From Anabaena sphaerica FACHB-251 (GTDB lineage Bacteria > Cyanobacteriota > Cyanobacteriia > Cyanobacteriales > Nostocaceae): a DNA stretch of 64,000 nt. Every line of letters begins with the position of its first letter. The first letter of the stretch is position 1. This document shows, piece by piece, positions 43,526 through 53,579 of the stretch. The notes under the pieces were generated by a model that made no database searches, was not told the origin of the DNA, and worked only from the letters and a program-made list of their open reading frames with translations. The stretch is from positions 62,001 to 126,000 of the forward strand of contig NZ_JACJQU010000003.1 of assembly GCF_014696825.1 (NCBI RefSeq). The letters are read 5' to 3'. The translations under genes were made by a program, and so were the position numbers.

Positions 43526-44533
43526 TCAAGGCGTGTTAATTAGATACTTAAATAAGTCATCCAAAATTGCATTTGCAGCTAAAATACTACTACCAATCCA
43601 ATAACTTGGAACTAAATAAACTTTATTTTCTTTTACAGCTTTTAAATTTTTCCATAGGGGATTTGATTTAAGTTGCTCTAATTTCTTGTTGGCTGTTTCA
43701 TTCTCTTGACTCGTATTTTCACCTGTCCAGACAAATATAACATCACCGTCTGCTTTTTCAATTAATTCATTACCAATAGAAACTTGAACTGAATTACCAA
43801 ATAATTTTTTAGCCTCTGATGCAGCAATATTTTGGGATTCTGAACGTGATAATCCGGCATCTTGCAAAACAGTTCCACAGAAAGAATCAAGTAAATAAAT
43901 GTTAATATTATTAGGATAAATTCTCACTACAGAAACTTTAATTTTTGATAAATTATCACCCATTTTCTGCTTAAATTCTGCAAGACGACGGTAATAATTT
44001 TTTATCACTCTTTTACCAACTTCCTGCCTACCTAAAGCCAAGCTAAAATTTGTAAATACCTCTTTCCATTGACTACTATTTTCAAATTTTAACAAAATTG
44101 TAGGAGCAATTTTTAAACTAAGAGAATAAATGTATTGTTGATAGTCAAGTCCTAAAATTAAATCAGGTTTAAGCACAAGAATACTTTCTAAATTAGGTTC
44201 ACCAATTTGCCCAATGTTTTTCATTCCTATCAACTGGTCTTGTAAATATGATGAAAAATCTGAGATTACACTACCAACAGGTTTAATACCTAGTGCGATC
44301 GCATTTTCCAAGGAAGCTGGATCTAACGTCACAACTCTCTCTAATTTATCTGGAATACAGCTGATACCCGCAGCGTGTTCTACTTGACGACAAGCTGTAT
44401 TTGTAATTTGGTGATTAACAGGTATAGAACCACCATAATGACAAGCGACGGTTACGATTAGAGTACACAATATTGTGAACACAAATCGCCACCAGTGAGT
44501 TAAGCTTTTGATTTTCATATCACTGTCATTCAT
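43526..44533 (-). CDS. Iron-complex binding lipoprotein of an ABC importer (FecB/FhuD type)
   Basis: A 335-residue periplasmic substrate-binding protein. The N-terminus carries a signal with lipobox (IVTVAC, Cys near residue 31). The helical-backbone binding fold shows RVVTLDPASLENAIALGIKP, GMKNIGQIGEPNLESILVLK and PDLILGLDYQ, all typical of siderophore-binding proteins. A later start at the second Met (44518) is possible. It lies 23 bp downstream of the TonB receptor stop. No classical FecCD permease is seen, which makes the exporter-fold ABC pair downstream a candidate inner-membrane partner. Confidence 0.92.
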   Translation of the reverse strand: MNDSDMKIKSLTHWWRFVFTILCTLIVTVACHYGGSIPVNHQITNTACRQVEHAAGISCIPDKLERVVTLDPASLENAIALGIKPVGSVISDFSSYLQDQLIGMKNIGQIGEPNLESILVLKPDLILGLDYQQYIYSLSLKIAPTILLKFENSSQWKEVFTNFSLALGRQEVGKRVIKNYYRRLAEFKQKMGDNLSKIKVSVVRIYPNNINIYLLDSFCGTVLQDAGLSRSESQNIAASEAKKLFGNSVQVSIGNELIEKADGDVIFVWTGENTSQENETANKKLEQLKSNPLWKNLKAVKENKVYLVPSYWIGSSILAANAILDDLFKYLINTP

Positions 44534-44556
44534 GATGGAATATACCTGAAATTTCC

Positions 44557-47532
44557 TTAAAACTCTACAGCAATTGAACCAACAACTGTGAAAGGATCAC
44601 CGGGGGCAATAGCTTCTCTATATTCGGCTGAACGGATGTAATTAATATCAAAAAGATTTTTGAAATTTAGAGCCGCTCGCCAATTATTTCTCTGGTAAAA
44701 AATGGCTGCATCTGTACGTACATAGCTAGGTAGTTGGAAAGTATTTTCTAGATCACCTTGACGTTCACCTACAAAAAACGCTCCTAGTCCCAATCCTAAT
44801 CCTTGCAAGTTACCTTTTTGAAATTCATAAGTAGTCCAAAGGCTGGCAGAATTATAGGGAACATTGGCCAATCTATTGCCTTTTAGTCCTTCGTTACTTG
44901 TGGTGACTTTAGCATCAGTATAGGCATAGGAAGCGATAATATTCCAACCAGGAAGAATTTGCCCAGTTACATCAAGTTCAATACCTGTACTTTTCTGCTC
45001 TCCCACAGCAATACTAAAGCCTGTATTGTTTGGATCTACAGTAGCCACATTAGATTTAGTAATTTGATAAATAGCTAAATTAGTTACCAATTTGCTATCT
45101 AAAAATTCTCCACGAATGCCCGCTTCATACTGTGTACCACGTTCGGGATCTAATAAAGAACCATCAGCCCTTGTCGCAAAATTGGGTTGAAATGATTGAC
45201 TATAGCTGGTATAAAGTGAGATGGGTTTAATAGGTTGGTACACTAAACCAACACGGGGCGTAAAAGCCGTATCGTATTGGTTGGAAGTTTCATCGTTAAA
45301 TCTGCTTTCTTGGTCTACAAAATCAAACCTTCCACCTACCACTAATTTGAAATTGTCAGTTAAGGAAATTTGATCTTGTAAAAATAACCCTAAAGAACTG
45401 CTGGTATCTTTACTGTCCCGAACTACATTTGTCAGTTCTGAAAGAGACGGTCTAGCTATTTGGTTATAGATTGGGTTAAAAATATTAATGCTGGGAGTCA
45501 AGCCCGCAGGTAATCGTCTTTGAGTTCCTTCTGATGTTCTGTTGGCAAAGTCAACGCCAAACAAAAGAGTATGTGCTATAGAACCTGTTTTGAACTTACT
45601 GGTTAAATCAGTTTGGAAGGCATATTTTCTAGCAATATCGTCATTGGATCGGAAATTTCTGGTTACCTCTCCCGTTTCCTCATCTAATCCTAATTGATCT
45701 GCACGATAGTCAAAAGTATCAGTTGATAGGAATCTAAATGTATTGCGTAGTTTTAAATTTTCATTAAACCGATGTTCTAACAGATAGCTGGCACTAATTT
45801 CTTCTACCTTACTCACATCATCTGGTTCACCAAAAATTCGGTTGTAGGGAACATCAACAACTTTATTACCAATAGCTATCAGACCCCTATCAAAAGGTCT
45901 TTCATCATTCAAATAACTAAATTCCAAAGTTAAATCTGTTTGTTTACCTAGTTGTAAACTAACCACAGGTGCTAAGAATGTGCGTTCAATCCGTTGGTCA
46001 AAATTACGGAAAGTTCCTGAGTTTTCGTAAGCAGCATTCAATCTATAGCTGGCTGTTTTTTCTACATTTAAAGGACTAGAAATATCTATTGCCCCACGAT
46101 AAAATGAGTGATTTCCGACTTGGAATTCAGCAGAGTAAAATGGTTGAAACAGGGGTTTTTTGGTAACTAAGTTAATTACTCCTCCTGGTTCTAGATTACC
46201 GTACAAAACTGAAGCTGGACCTTTGAGAACTTCTACCCGCTCTAAATTGGCAGTTTCATTAAAACCAGTGGCAAAGCCATTACTACCCAAGCCATTAGTG
46301 AGAATGTTGCCACCAAAAGAACTGGAAAAACCACGAATTACAAAATTATCTTTTGTACCACCAAAAGTATCACCAGTGTTAACTCCACTGACGTTACGAA
46401 CTGCATCATTCAGTCTAATGGCTTGTTGGTCTTTTAATACTTGTTCAGGAACTACTTGTATTGATTGAGGGGTATCCCTGAGTGCTGTATCAGTTCTAGT
46501 GGCAGTGGTAGCATCAATTACGCGATATCTATCTTGTTCACCTGTAACTATCAATTCAATAGGTTGATCACTCTGGGCTGTTGGTTGTTCGGGTTGAGTT
46601 TGATTTTCTGACTGGGGGGTTGGTGTGGATTCGGTTTCTGGTTGAGTTGTAGGTGTTTCTGTTTGAGAAGTGGATGCAGTTGAGGCAACACCAAAAATTA
46701 AACCTTCGTCACTATCAAATAGTTCTACTTTGGGTGTATTATCTGTTCCTGTAACAGTAAATCTAATGGTGTTGGTATTAAAGTTACTAACTGTAATGTC
46801 GCTAATTCCAGCAGTCGGTTGTTTTTGGCTAACTGTATCACCATTGGGTAGACTGAGTTGGGCTGAGGGAATATCTACAATGAATGTGTTACCATCTTTT
46901 TTCGATGATACTTGTAATTTGTCACCTTCTTGAGTAGCTAAGATGATTTCTAATCCATTGCTAGTGGTGTTAAATTTAACTTCACTAATTTTAACTAATG
47001 TTTGACTTTGCTGTGTTGGAGTGGTAGCAGATACGACGGGTGCAAGTTCAAAAATTAAGCCTTCATCACCATCAAATAATTCTGCGGTTGGTACACCTTT
47101 TTCACCTGTAACTGTTAGTTGGACGGTGTTAGCGTTTGTTTGGGTAACACTAACATTGGTAATACCTGCAACTGGATTTTTTTGGTTAAAACTGTTTTGT
47201 GTACCTAGTGATAGGACTGTTTTGGGTATCTCTACTATAAAATTGCTGCCTTGGCTTTTATTAACTGGCTTGAGTGCTTCTATATTAGGACTTTGTAAAA
47301 TTACTTCAATGCCTTTATCAGTGGTATTAACTTTAATACCTGTAATTTTTGCAACTGACGTATTGCCTTTTTGTGCTAGTAATTGCGCTGCACTACTTGA
47401 ATAATGTTCTTTGTCTTCAACGCTAGATTTTTCTTTTGTTTGCTGTTCTGCATAGGCTGGTTGTACTAAGCTGCCGATAACAGCTAGTGCTAATCCTACT
47501 AAACGTATCTCATTCATTAACTCAAACTTCAT
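44557..47532 (-). CDS. TonB-dependent siderophore receptor with two AMIN domains
   Basis: A 991-residue outer-membrane receptor. It has a signal peptide (cleavage after PAYA, about residue 28), two AMIN domains (about 57-165 and 180-285, each with a DEGLIF motif near its end), a Pro/Thr/Gln-rich linker, a TonB box-like IELIVTGEQ, a plug domain (about 345-450, LRDTPQSIQVVPEQVLKDQQ and RVEVLKGPASVLYGNLEPGG), and a 22-stranded barrel ending in Phe (GSIAVEF). AMIN domains bind peptidoglycan and may fix the receptor to the wall. It is the first gene of the leftward operon and divergent from the lipopeptide genes. Confidence 0.95.
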   Translation of the reverse strand: MKFELMNEIRLVGLALAVIGSLVQPAYAEQQTKEKSSVEDKEHYSSSAAQLLAQKGNTSVAKITGIKVNTTDKGIEVILQSPNIEALKPVNKSQGSNFIVEIPKTVLSLGTQNSFNQKNPVAGITNVSVTQTNANTVQLTVTGEKGVPTAELFDGDEGLIFELAPVVSATTPTQQSQTLVKISEVKFNTTSNGLEIILATQEGDKLQVSSKKDGNTFIVDIPSAQLSLPNGDTVSQKQPTAGISDITVSNFNTNTIRFTVTGTDNTPKVELFDSDEGLIFGVASTASTSQTETPTTQPETESTPTPQSENQTQPEQPTAQSDQPIELIVTGEQDRYRVIDATTATRTDTALRDTPQSIQVVPEQVLKDQQAIRLNDAVRNVSGVNTGDTFGGTKDNFVIRGFSSSFGGNILTNGLGSNGFATGFNETANLERVEVLKGPASVLYGNLEPGGVINLVTKKPLFQPFYSAEFQVGNHSFYRGAIDISSPLNVEKTASYRLNAAYENSGTFRNFDQRIERTFLAPVVSLQLGKQTDLTLEFSYLNDERPFDRGLIAIGNKVVDVPYNRIFGEPDDVSKVEEISASYLLEHRFNENLKLRNTFRFLSTDTFDYRADQLGLDEETGEVTRNFRSNDDIARKYAFQTDLTSKFKTGSIAHTLLFGVDFANRTSEGTQRRLPAGLTPSINIFNPIYNQIARPSLSELTNVVRDSKDTSSSLGLFLQDQISLTDNFKLVVGGRFDFVDQESRFNDETSNQYDTAFTPRVGLVYQPIKPISLYTSYSQSFQPNFATRADGSLLDPERGTQYEAGIRGEFLDSKLVTNLAIYQITKSNVATVDPNNTGFSIAVGEQKSTGIELDVTGQILPGWNIIASYAYTDAKVTTSNEGLKGNRLANVPYNSASLWTTYEFQKGNLQGLGLGLGAFFVGERQGDLENTFQLPSYVRTDAAIFYQRNNWRAALNFKNLFDINYIRSAEYREAIAPGDPFTVVGSIAVEF

Positions 47533-48223
47533 TTCCGTTACTCCTTCCCCTACACCTGTAAACAGAATTTTCCCTAAGTGTTGTAGTTGTGCGTTTCCAC
47601 ATCTATGCAGAAACCTTCACAGCTAAACTGTGACGCAAAACTTTGTTGATAGTAGTTTACCTCTTATACAGAATTATTTTCACTAACTAACTGCTATTTA
47701 TTTGCATTTAGGGTAATCGCTATTAAGAAGTATTATCATAAAGATTTTGACAAAGCAAGTATTTTTTCAGACTGTCTATAGATTTAATGACTTAAGGGGA
47801 CGCTATGGACTGGATGAATTTTGGACTAAAATACTGATTTATAAGGCTTTTAGGCGATTATATAGAATTTTGGATTGTAACTTTTAATTCATCATACTGT
47901 GATATTAGAGTTTGTCATCTACCTTAAGCGGTAATTCAGGAGGGTGCAAAAAACTTATGTATAGCCAAAATAGTGATAAATTTTATTAATAAGTTAATGA
48001 TTGTAATTTTCAACTAATTGCTATAAGGTGAATTGGGTAATTGAAAATAAATAGCAATAATTGCTTGCTAACTGGAAGCCAGTGACTAACTAGACGCAAG
48101 CAAATGAGACGTTGCTAATACCTGCAAACTGACAGGTCCGCACTGGGGCGTTAGCTCTTTGTTAAGGTTTTTCAACTTGCTTCAATTCAATTTTCTTGTG
48201 TGCATCGAGGCTGAGAAAGTAAA
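47533..48223. promoter_or_regulatory. Shared divergent regulatory region of transport and lipopeptide operons
   Basis: A 691-bp AT-rich region lies between the starts of the TonB receptor (minus) and the FAAL-NRPS (plus). It must contain both promoters and is the natural place for iron-dependent control. Partial Fur-like AT palindromes are present (for example around 47731-47740), but none is convincing by eye. The right part, 48095-48160, can fold into a hairpin-rich leader. No open frame was found in it. Confidence 0.6.
48095..48160 (+). promoter_or_regulatory. Possible structured mRNA leader before the FAAL-NRPS gene
   Basis: Nested pairing is possible: an outer stem GCTAA (48114-48118) with TTAGC (48151-48155) encloses an inner stem ACCTG (48120-48124) with CAGGT (48133-48137). 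An alternative stem GCAA...TTGC further upstream overlaps the outer one, so two exclusive folds could exist. It ends about 65 bp before the start codon. This is seen by eye only. Confidence 0.3.
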
Positions 48224-51200
48224 ATGACTCAATCTGTTAATGATTTTTCTACGCTTGTAGAGTTACTGCGTTACAGGTCTTTGGAACAACTAAATACTGA
48301 GGCTTTTACTTTTCTGCCAGATGGAGAAGCACAGGGAAAGTCTTGGACTTATGCAGATTTGGACTGTCAAAGTAGAGCAATCGCTGTTCAATTACAGGCA
48401 TTAAAATTAACTGGTGAACGTGCGTTACTCCTGTACCCACCAGGACTAGATTACCTAGCTGCTTTCTTCGGTTGTTTGTATGCTGGAGTGGTAGCAGTTC
48501 CCGCTTATCCACCACGCAACCACCGCAATACACCGAGAATTTTAGCAATTTTAAAAGATGCACAAGCCGCAGTTATCCTGACCACATCAGGAATATTGTC
48601 ACAGGTGCAAACTTTACTTAAAGATAAATTTGATACAGATAATATTCATTGGCTGACCACCGATAACCTTGATCTCGGCATAGAAGCAGATTGGCAAGAA
48701 CCTGTAATTAATCTAGAAACTCTAGCCTTTTTACAATATACTTCTGGTTCTACTGGCACACCTAAAGGTGTAATGCTCAGTCATGGTAATTTGTTACACA
48801 ATGCTGAAGTTACCCGCCAATACATGGAACATACAGCTAGTAGTCAATTTATTACTTGGCTACCTGCTTATCATGACATGGGATTGATTGGCGGTATACT
48901 GCAACCTTTGTATGGTGGTTTTCCTTGTATCATGATGCCACCCGCATCCTTTCTGCAACGTCCCTATCGGTGGTTAAAAACAATTTCTGATTATAGAGGA
49001 ACTACCAGTGGCGCTCCTAACTTTGCCTACGAGCTATGTATTGAAAAAATCACCCCAGAACAACGGTCAACACTAGATTTAAGTAGTTGGACTGTTGCTT
49101 TTAACGGTGCTGAACCAATTCGTCAGGAAAGTCTAGAACGATTTGCTCAGACCTTTGCTGAATGCGGTTTTCGTCCAGAAGCTTTTTATCCTTGCTATGG
49201 CATGGCAGAAGCAACCTTAATGGTTTCTGGTAGCGTTAAATCTGCGTTAGTCAGAACTAAGACATTACAAAAAACCGCTTTAGAATGCAATCATGTAATT
49301 GATGATGCTGCTAACGCAGATAACGGCATTCAAATAGTTAGCTGTGGTCAAGTTGTACCGCAACAACAAATTGTTATTGCTAACCCAGACACCTTAACCT
49401 GTTGTGCAAGCGATGAAATTGGGGAAATCTGGGTATCAGGTCCGAGTATTGGTCATGGTTACTGGAACCATCCAGAGGAAACAGAGCAAACATTCCACGC
49501 ATATCTGCAAGATACGGGAGCCGGTCCATTTTTGCGGACTGGAGATTTAGGATTTCTGCATGATGGTGAACTCTTCATTACTGGACGAGCAAAAGATTTA
49601 ATTATTATCAGAGGTCGTAACCTTTACCCCCAAGATATTGAACTCACAGCAGAACGCAGTCATCAAATGTTGCGTGCAGGAAGCGTTGCTGCTTTTGCGG
49701 TGGAGGTAGAAAAAGAAGAACAGTTAGTAGTAGTTCAAGAATTAGAATTTCGTGCTAAACCAAATATAGAAGAAGTGACCGCTGCTATTAGAAAAGCAAT
49801 TACAGAAGAACATGAAATACAAGTTTATGCAGTTGTCTTAATCAAAGCTGGTACTATTCCTAAAACATCCAGTGGCAAAATTCAACGTCGTGCTACAAAA
49901 GCCAGATTTTTAGAAGATACATTAGAAATTGTTGGTAGCAGCATTCTGGAAATTAGCCAAACAACAGAAGCAGAGGAAGTTCTCACACGCAGCGAATTAC
50001 TAGCAGTAGCACCAGAACAAAGACAACAACTATTAAATTCTCACTTACAAAAATTAGTAGCTAGGGTTTTGAGGGTCAAACCTGAACAGGTAGCTTTTCA
50101 AAAACCTTTGAGTAGTTTAGGTTTAGATTCTCTGAAAGTATTTGAGTTAAAAAATCGCATAGAAGTTGATTTTAAGGTAGCTATATCTGTAGCTGAATTA
50201 TTTGATGGTGCTGGTATTGCTGAGTTGATAAACAACATACTAGACCAAATTAATAGCAACCGTACTCATGTATACTTGCCTATTTCTAAAGTTGAGAGAA
50301 ATACTCATCAATATCCACTAACCTTTACTCAACAACAATTATGGTTTATTAATCAACTGCAACCGGGAACAGCTACCTATAATATTCCTGTAGCGGTTCA
50401 TATTCCTGGAAGTTTGAATTTTTCGGCTTTGGTTAATAGTCTTAATGCTATTATTCAAAGACATGAAATTTTACGCACCAGCTTTGCATTAGTAGATGGT
50501 GAACCTGTTCAGAAAGTTGTCGATGTTGTTAATTTCACTGTACTGCAAGTCGATTTACAGCATCTTGACCAGCAACAGCAAGAGATTGAGGTTAAAACAT
50601 TATCTTTACAAGAAGCTCAGTCATCTTTTGATTTAGGAACAGCGCCGTTATTACGAGCAAAACTGCTAAAATTAAACCCAGAAAAGTCAATATTAATATT
50701 GACATTACATCACTTAGTTGGTGATGGTTTGTCAATCAATATTTTAGTTAAGGAACTATCAACTATTTATCAGGCTTTATGTGCTGGTCAACCTTCTCCT
50801 TTATCAGAATTGTCTTTGCAATATAGTGATTTTGTGTATTGGCAACGCAATTATTTACAAAGAAAAGTTTTAGAACAGCATTTAGGTTATTGGCAACAAC
50901 AGTTAAGCGGTAATTTACCTATTTTACAACTACCTAAAGACAGAACTAGACCACCTATACAAACTTTTAAAGGAGCGCAACAGAAGTTTGTAATTCCCAA
51001 AAACTTAACTGAAGAAATTAAACAGTTAAGCAAAGGAGAAGATGCTACTTTATTCATGACCTTGTTAGCGACATTTCAAACTTTATTATACCGCTACACA
51101 GGTCAAGAAGATATTCTTGTTGGTTCACCAATTGCTAACCGTAACCGTGCTGAAATAGAACAGTTAATTGGCTGTTTTGTCAATACTTTAGTATTGCGGA

Positions 51201-53554
51201 CAAATTTATCAGGAAATCCCAGCTTTAAAGAATTGTTAGCACGAGTCAGAAAAACCGCGATTGAGGCATATACTCATCAAGATTTACCTTTTGAAAAGTT
51301 AGTAGAAGCCTTACAGCCAAATCGGGATTTGAGCTATAACCCACTGTTCCAAGTAATGTTTGTACTTCAGAATGCTGATGCAGATGCAATTTGGAAAACT
51401 GAGGAATTGGAGACAGAAACAGCTAAGTTTGATCTCCTGCTATCAATGATTGAAAGTGAGGAAGGATTAACAGGAACTCTGGAATATAATACTGATTTAT
51501 TTAACGCTGATACCATTAGCAGAATGAGCGGACATTTTCAAACTTTGCTAGAAGGTATAGTGAAGAATGTTAATCAGTATATTTCCGAGTTACCAATTTT
51601 GACACCTCCTGAACGTCAAACATTGTTAGTAGAGTGGAATAATACTCAAGTTGAATATCCTGAATTTGCTTGTATTCATCAACTATTTGAAGCACAGGTA
51701 GAAAAGACACCGGATGCTGTAGCAGTAGTATTTGAGAATCAACAACTTACCTATCAGGAATTAAACAAAAAAGCTAATCAACTAGCACATTACCTGCAAA
51801 GTTTAGGCGTGAAACCAGATACCTTGGTAGGTATTTGTGTGGAACGCTCTCTAGAAATGGTAGTAGGGATTTTGGGAATATTAAAAGCGGGTGCGGCTTA
51901 TGTGCCATTAGACCCTACGTACCCAATTGATCGTCTTAGTTTCGTCCTAAAAGATGCTCAGTTAAAATTCGTCCTCACTCAACAAAAACAAAGCCATAAA
52001 TTAACCACAGATACAACAGAATTAATCTGCCTAGATACTGATTGGGAAAGTATCTGTCAACAAAGTCAAGTGAATGCCACAAGTAATACTACACCTGCAT
52101 CCTTGGCGTATATTATTTACACTTCCGGTTCAACAGGTAAACCCAAAGGCGTTTTAGTCAATCACGCTAACGTTGTGCGCTTGTTTGCTGGAACTGATGC
52201 CTGGTTTAAGTTCAATCAGCAGGATGTGTGGACTTTATTCCACTCTATTGCTTTCGACTTCTCAGTGTGGGAAATTTGGGGTGCTTTGCTGTATGGTGGT
52301 TGTTTAGTTGTTGTTTCCTATGAAGTCAGTCGCTCTCCCCAAGCTTTCTATGAGTTATTGTCTGAACACAAGGTGAAAGTTCTTAACCAAACTCCCTCAG
52401 CTTTCAGACAATTAATACAGGTTGATAAATCTGTGGAGACTGCTAAAAAATTACAACATCTCAGATATGTAATTTTTGGTGGTGAGGCTTTAGAACTGCA
52501 AAGTTTGCAGCCGTGGTTTGAGCAGTATGGAGATAAGTCACCAGCGTTAGTCAATATGTACGGTATTACAGAAACAACCGTACACGTTACTTACCGCTCA
52601 TTAACTTGTACAGATATAACTCAGGCGCAAGGAAGTGTGATTGGTAATCCCATTCCTGACTTGCAAGTTTATCTACTAGACCGATATCAGCAACTTGTAC
52701 CAATGGGAGTTCCAGGTGAAATGTACGTTGGTGGTGCTGGTTTGGCGCGGGGTTATTTAAATCGCCAAGAACTCACACAGCAGCGATTTATTTCTAACCC
52801 ATTTGTACCTGGAACGCGGCTTTATCGTACTGGAGATTTGGCACGATATTTACCAAATGGTGAATTAGAATACTTAGGTCGGATTGATAATCAAGTCAAA
52901 ATTCGTGGTTTCCGCATCGAGTTGGGAGAGATTGAGGCAATACTGAGTCAATACCCAAGAGTCAGAGAAACGGTGCTTTTAGTTAGGGAAGACATATCAA
53001 ATGATCGTCGTTTGCTTGCCTACATAGTTCCTGATCAAAAGGCTGACTTTTCTGTGAATGAATTAAGGCATTTTCTCAAAGAAAAACTGCCGGAATATAT
53101 GCTTCCTTCTGCGTTTCTAGTTTTAGAAGCATTACCGTTGACACCTAATGGCAAAGTAGACCGTCGAGCTTTACCAGCACCGGATAATTTACGTCCAGAA
53201 TTAGCCAATAATTATCAAGCTCCTGAATCTGATGTAGAAAAATCAATTGCTAAAGTTTGGCAACAGGTATTACAATTAGAGAAAGTTGGTGTTAATGATA
53301 ATTTCTTTGACCTGGGTGGACATTCTTTGTTAGTTGTACAGCTAAACAATAAACTCAGAGAAATTTTGCACCGGGATTTATCAGTTGTAGAAATTTTTCA
53401 AAATCCCACTATTAAGTCTTTGGCGGAACATTTAAGCAAAAAGGCAGAAGCACCAGCAACTTTAGGAAAAATGCGCGAAAGAGTTGGTAAACAAAAAGAA
53501 GCTCTGAGCCAACGCAATCAATTATTAATGAAGCAACGCAAACAGTTTAATTAA
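48224..53554 (+). CDS. Fatty acyl-AMP ligase-ACP-C-A(Thr)-PCP lipopeptide synthetase
   Basis: A 1776-residue starter protein. Residues 1-580 are a fatty acyl-AMP ligase (YPPRNHRNTPRI, YTSGSTGTPKGVML) that activates a fatty acid and loads it on the ACP (about 600-672, LGLDSLKV). The condensation domain (about 690-1125) has HHLVGDG at about 828. The adenylation domain (about 1150-1650) has YTSGSTGKPKG, and its pocket residues read D-F-W-N-I-G-M-V-H, the standard threonine code, taken from FDFSVWE, VLNQTPSAF, IFGGEAL, NMYGITETTVH. The peptidyl carrier has DNFFDLGGHSLL near 1698. The basic helical C-terminus is probably a docking element. No epimerase or thioesterase is present. It should make fatty acyl-threonyl-PCP. 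Confidence 0.95.
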   Translation: MTQSVNDFSTLVELLRYRSLEQLNTEAFTFLPDGEAQGKSWTYADLDCQSRAIAVQLQALKLTGERALLLYPPGLDYLAAFFGCLYAGVVAVPAYPPRNHRNTPRILAILKDAQAAVILTTSGILSQVQTLLKDKFDTDNIHWLTTDNLDLGIEADWQEPVINLETLAFLQYTSGSTGTPKGVMLSHGNLLHNAEVTRQYMEHTASSQFITWLPAYHDMGLIGGILQPLYGGFPCIMMPPASFLQRPYRWLKTISDYRGTTSGAPNFAYELCIEKITPEQRSTLDLSSWTVAFNGAEPIRQESLERFAQTFAECGFRPEAFYPCYGMAEATLMVSGSVKSALVRTKTLQKTALECNHVIDDAANADNGIQIVSCGQVVPQQQIVIANPDTLTCCASDEIGEIWVSGPSIGHGYWNHPEETEQTFHAYLQDTGAGPFLRTGDLGFLHDGELFITGRAKDLIIIRGRNLYPQDIELTAERSHQMLRAGSVAAFAVEVEKEEQLVVVQELEFRAKPNIEEVTAAIRKAITEEHEIQVYAVVLIKAGTIPKTSSGKIQRRATKARFLEDTLEIVGSSILEISQTTEAEEVLTRSELLAVAPEQRQQLLNSHLQKLVARVLRVKPEQVAFQKPLSSLGLDSLKVFELKNRIEVDFKVAISVAELFDGAGIAELINNILDQINSNRTHVYLPISKVERNTHQYPLTFTQQQLWFINQLQPGTATYNIPVAVHIPGSLNFSALVNSLNAIIQRHEILRTSFALVDGEPVQKVVDVVNFTVLQVDLQHLDQQQQEIEVKTLSLQEAQSSFDLGTAPLLRAKLLKLNPEKSILILTLHHLVGDGLSINILVKELSTIYQALCAGQPSPLSELSLQYSDFVYWQRNYLQRKVLEQHLGYWQQQLSGNLPILQLPKDRTRPPIQTFKGAQQKFVIPKNLTEEIKQLSKGEDATLFMTLLATFQTLLYRYTGQEDILVGSPIANRNRAEIEQLIGCFVNTLVLRTNLSGNPSFKELLARVRKTAIEAYTHQDLPFEKLVEALQPNRDLSYNPLFQVMFVLQNADADAIWKTEELETETAKFDLLLSMIESEEGLTGTLEYNTDLFNADTISRMSGHFQTLLEGIVKNVNQYISELPILTPPERQTLLVEWNNTQVEYPEFACIHQLFEAQVEKTPDAVAVVFENQQLTYQELNKKANQLAHYLQSLGVKPDTLVGICVERSLEMVVGILGILKAGAAYVPLDPTYPIDRLSFVLKDAQLKFVLTQQKQSHKLTTDTTELICLDTDWESICQQSQVNATSNTTPASLAYIIYTSGSTGKPKGVLVNHANVVRLFAGTDAWFKFNQQDVWTLFHSIAFDFSVWEIWGALLYGGCLVVVSYEVSRSPQAFYELLSEHKVKVLNQTPSAFRQLIQVDKSVETAKKLQHLRYVIFGGEALELQSLQPWFEQYGDKSPALVNMYGITETTVHVTYRSLTCTDITQAQGSVIGNPIPDLQVYLLDRYQQLVPMGVPGEMYVGGAGLARGYLNRQELTQQRFISNPFVPGTRLYRTGDLARYLPNGELEYLGRIDNQVKIRGFRIELGEIEAILSQYPRVRETVLLVREDISNDRRLLAYIVPDQKADFSVNELRHFLKEKLPEYMLPSAFLVLEALPLTPNGKVDRRALPAPDNLRPELANNYQAPESDVEKSIAKVWQQVLQLEKVGVNDNFFDLGGHSLLVVQLNNKLREILHRDLSVVEIFQNPTIKSLAEHLSKKAEAPATLGKMRERVGKQKEALSQRNQLLMKQRKQFN

Positions 53555-53579
53555 TTTGATTCGTCATGAAATACAAATT

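Noticed and set aside
47731-47740. Possible Fur box before the TonB receptor
   Set aside because: Only a short AT-rich partial palindrome is present; it is too weak to call by eye in such AT-rich DNA.
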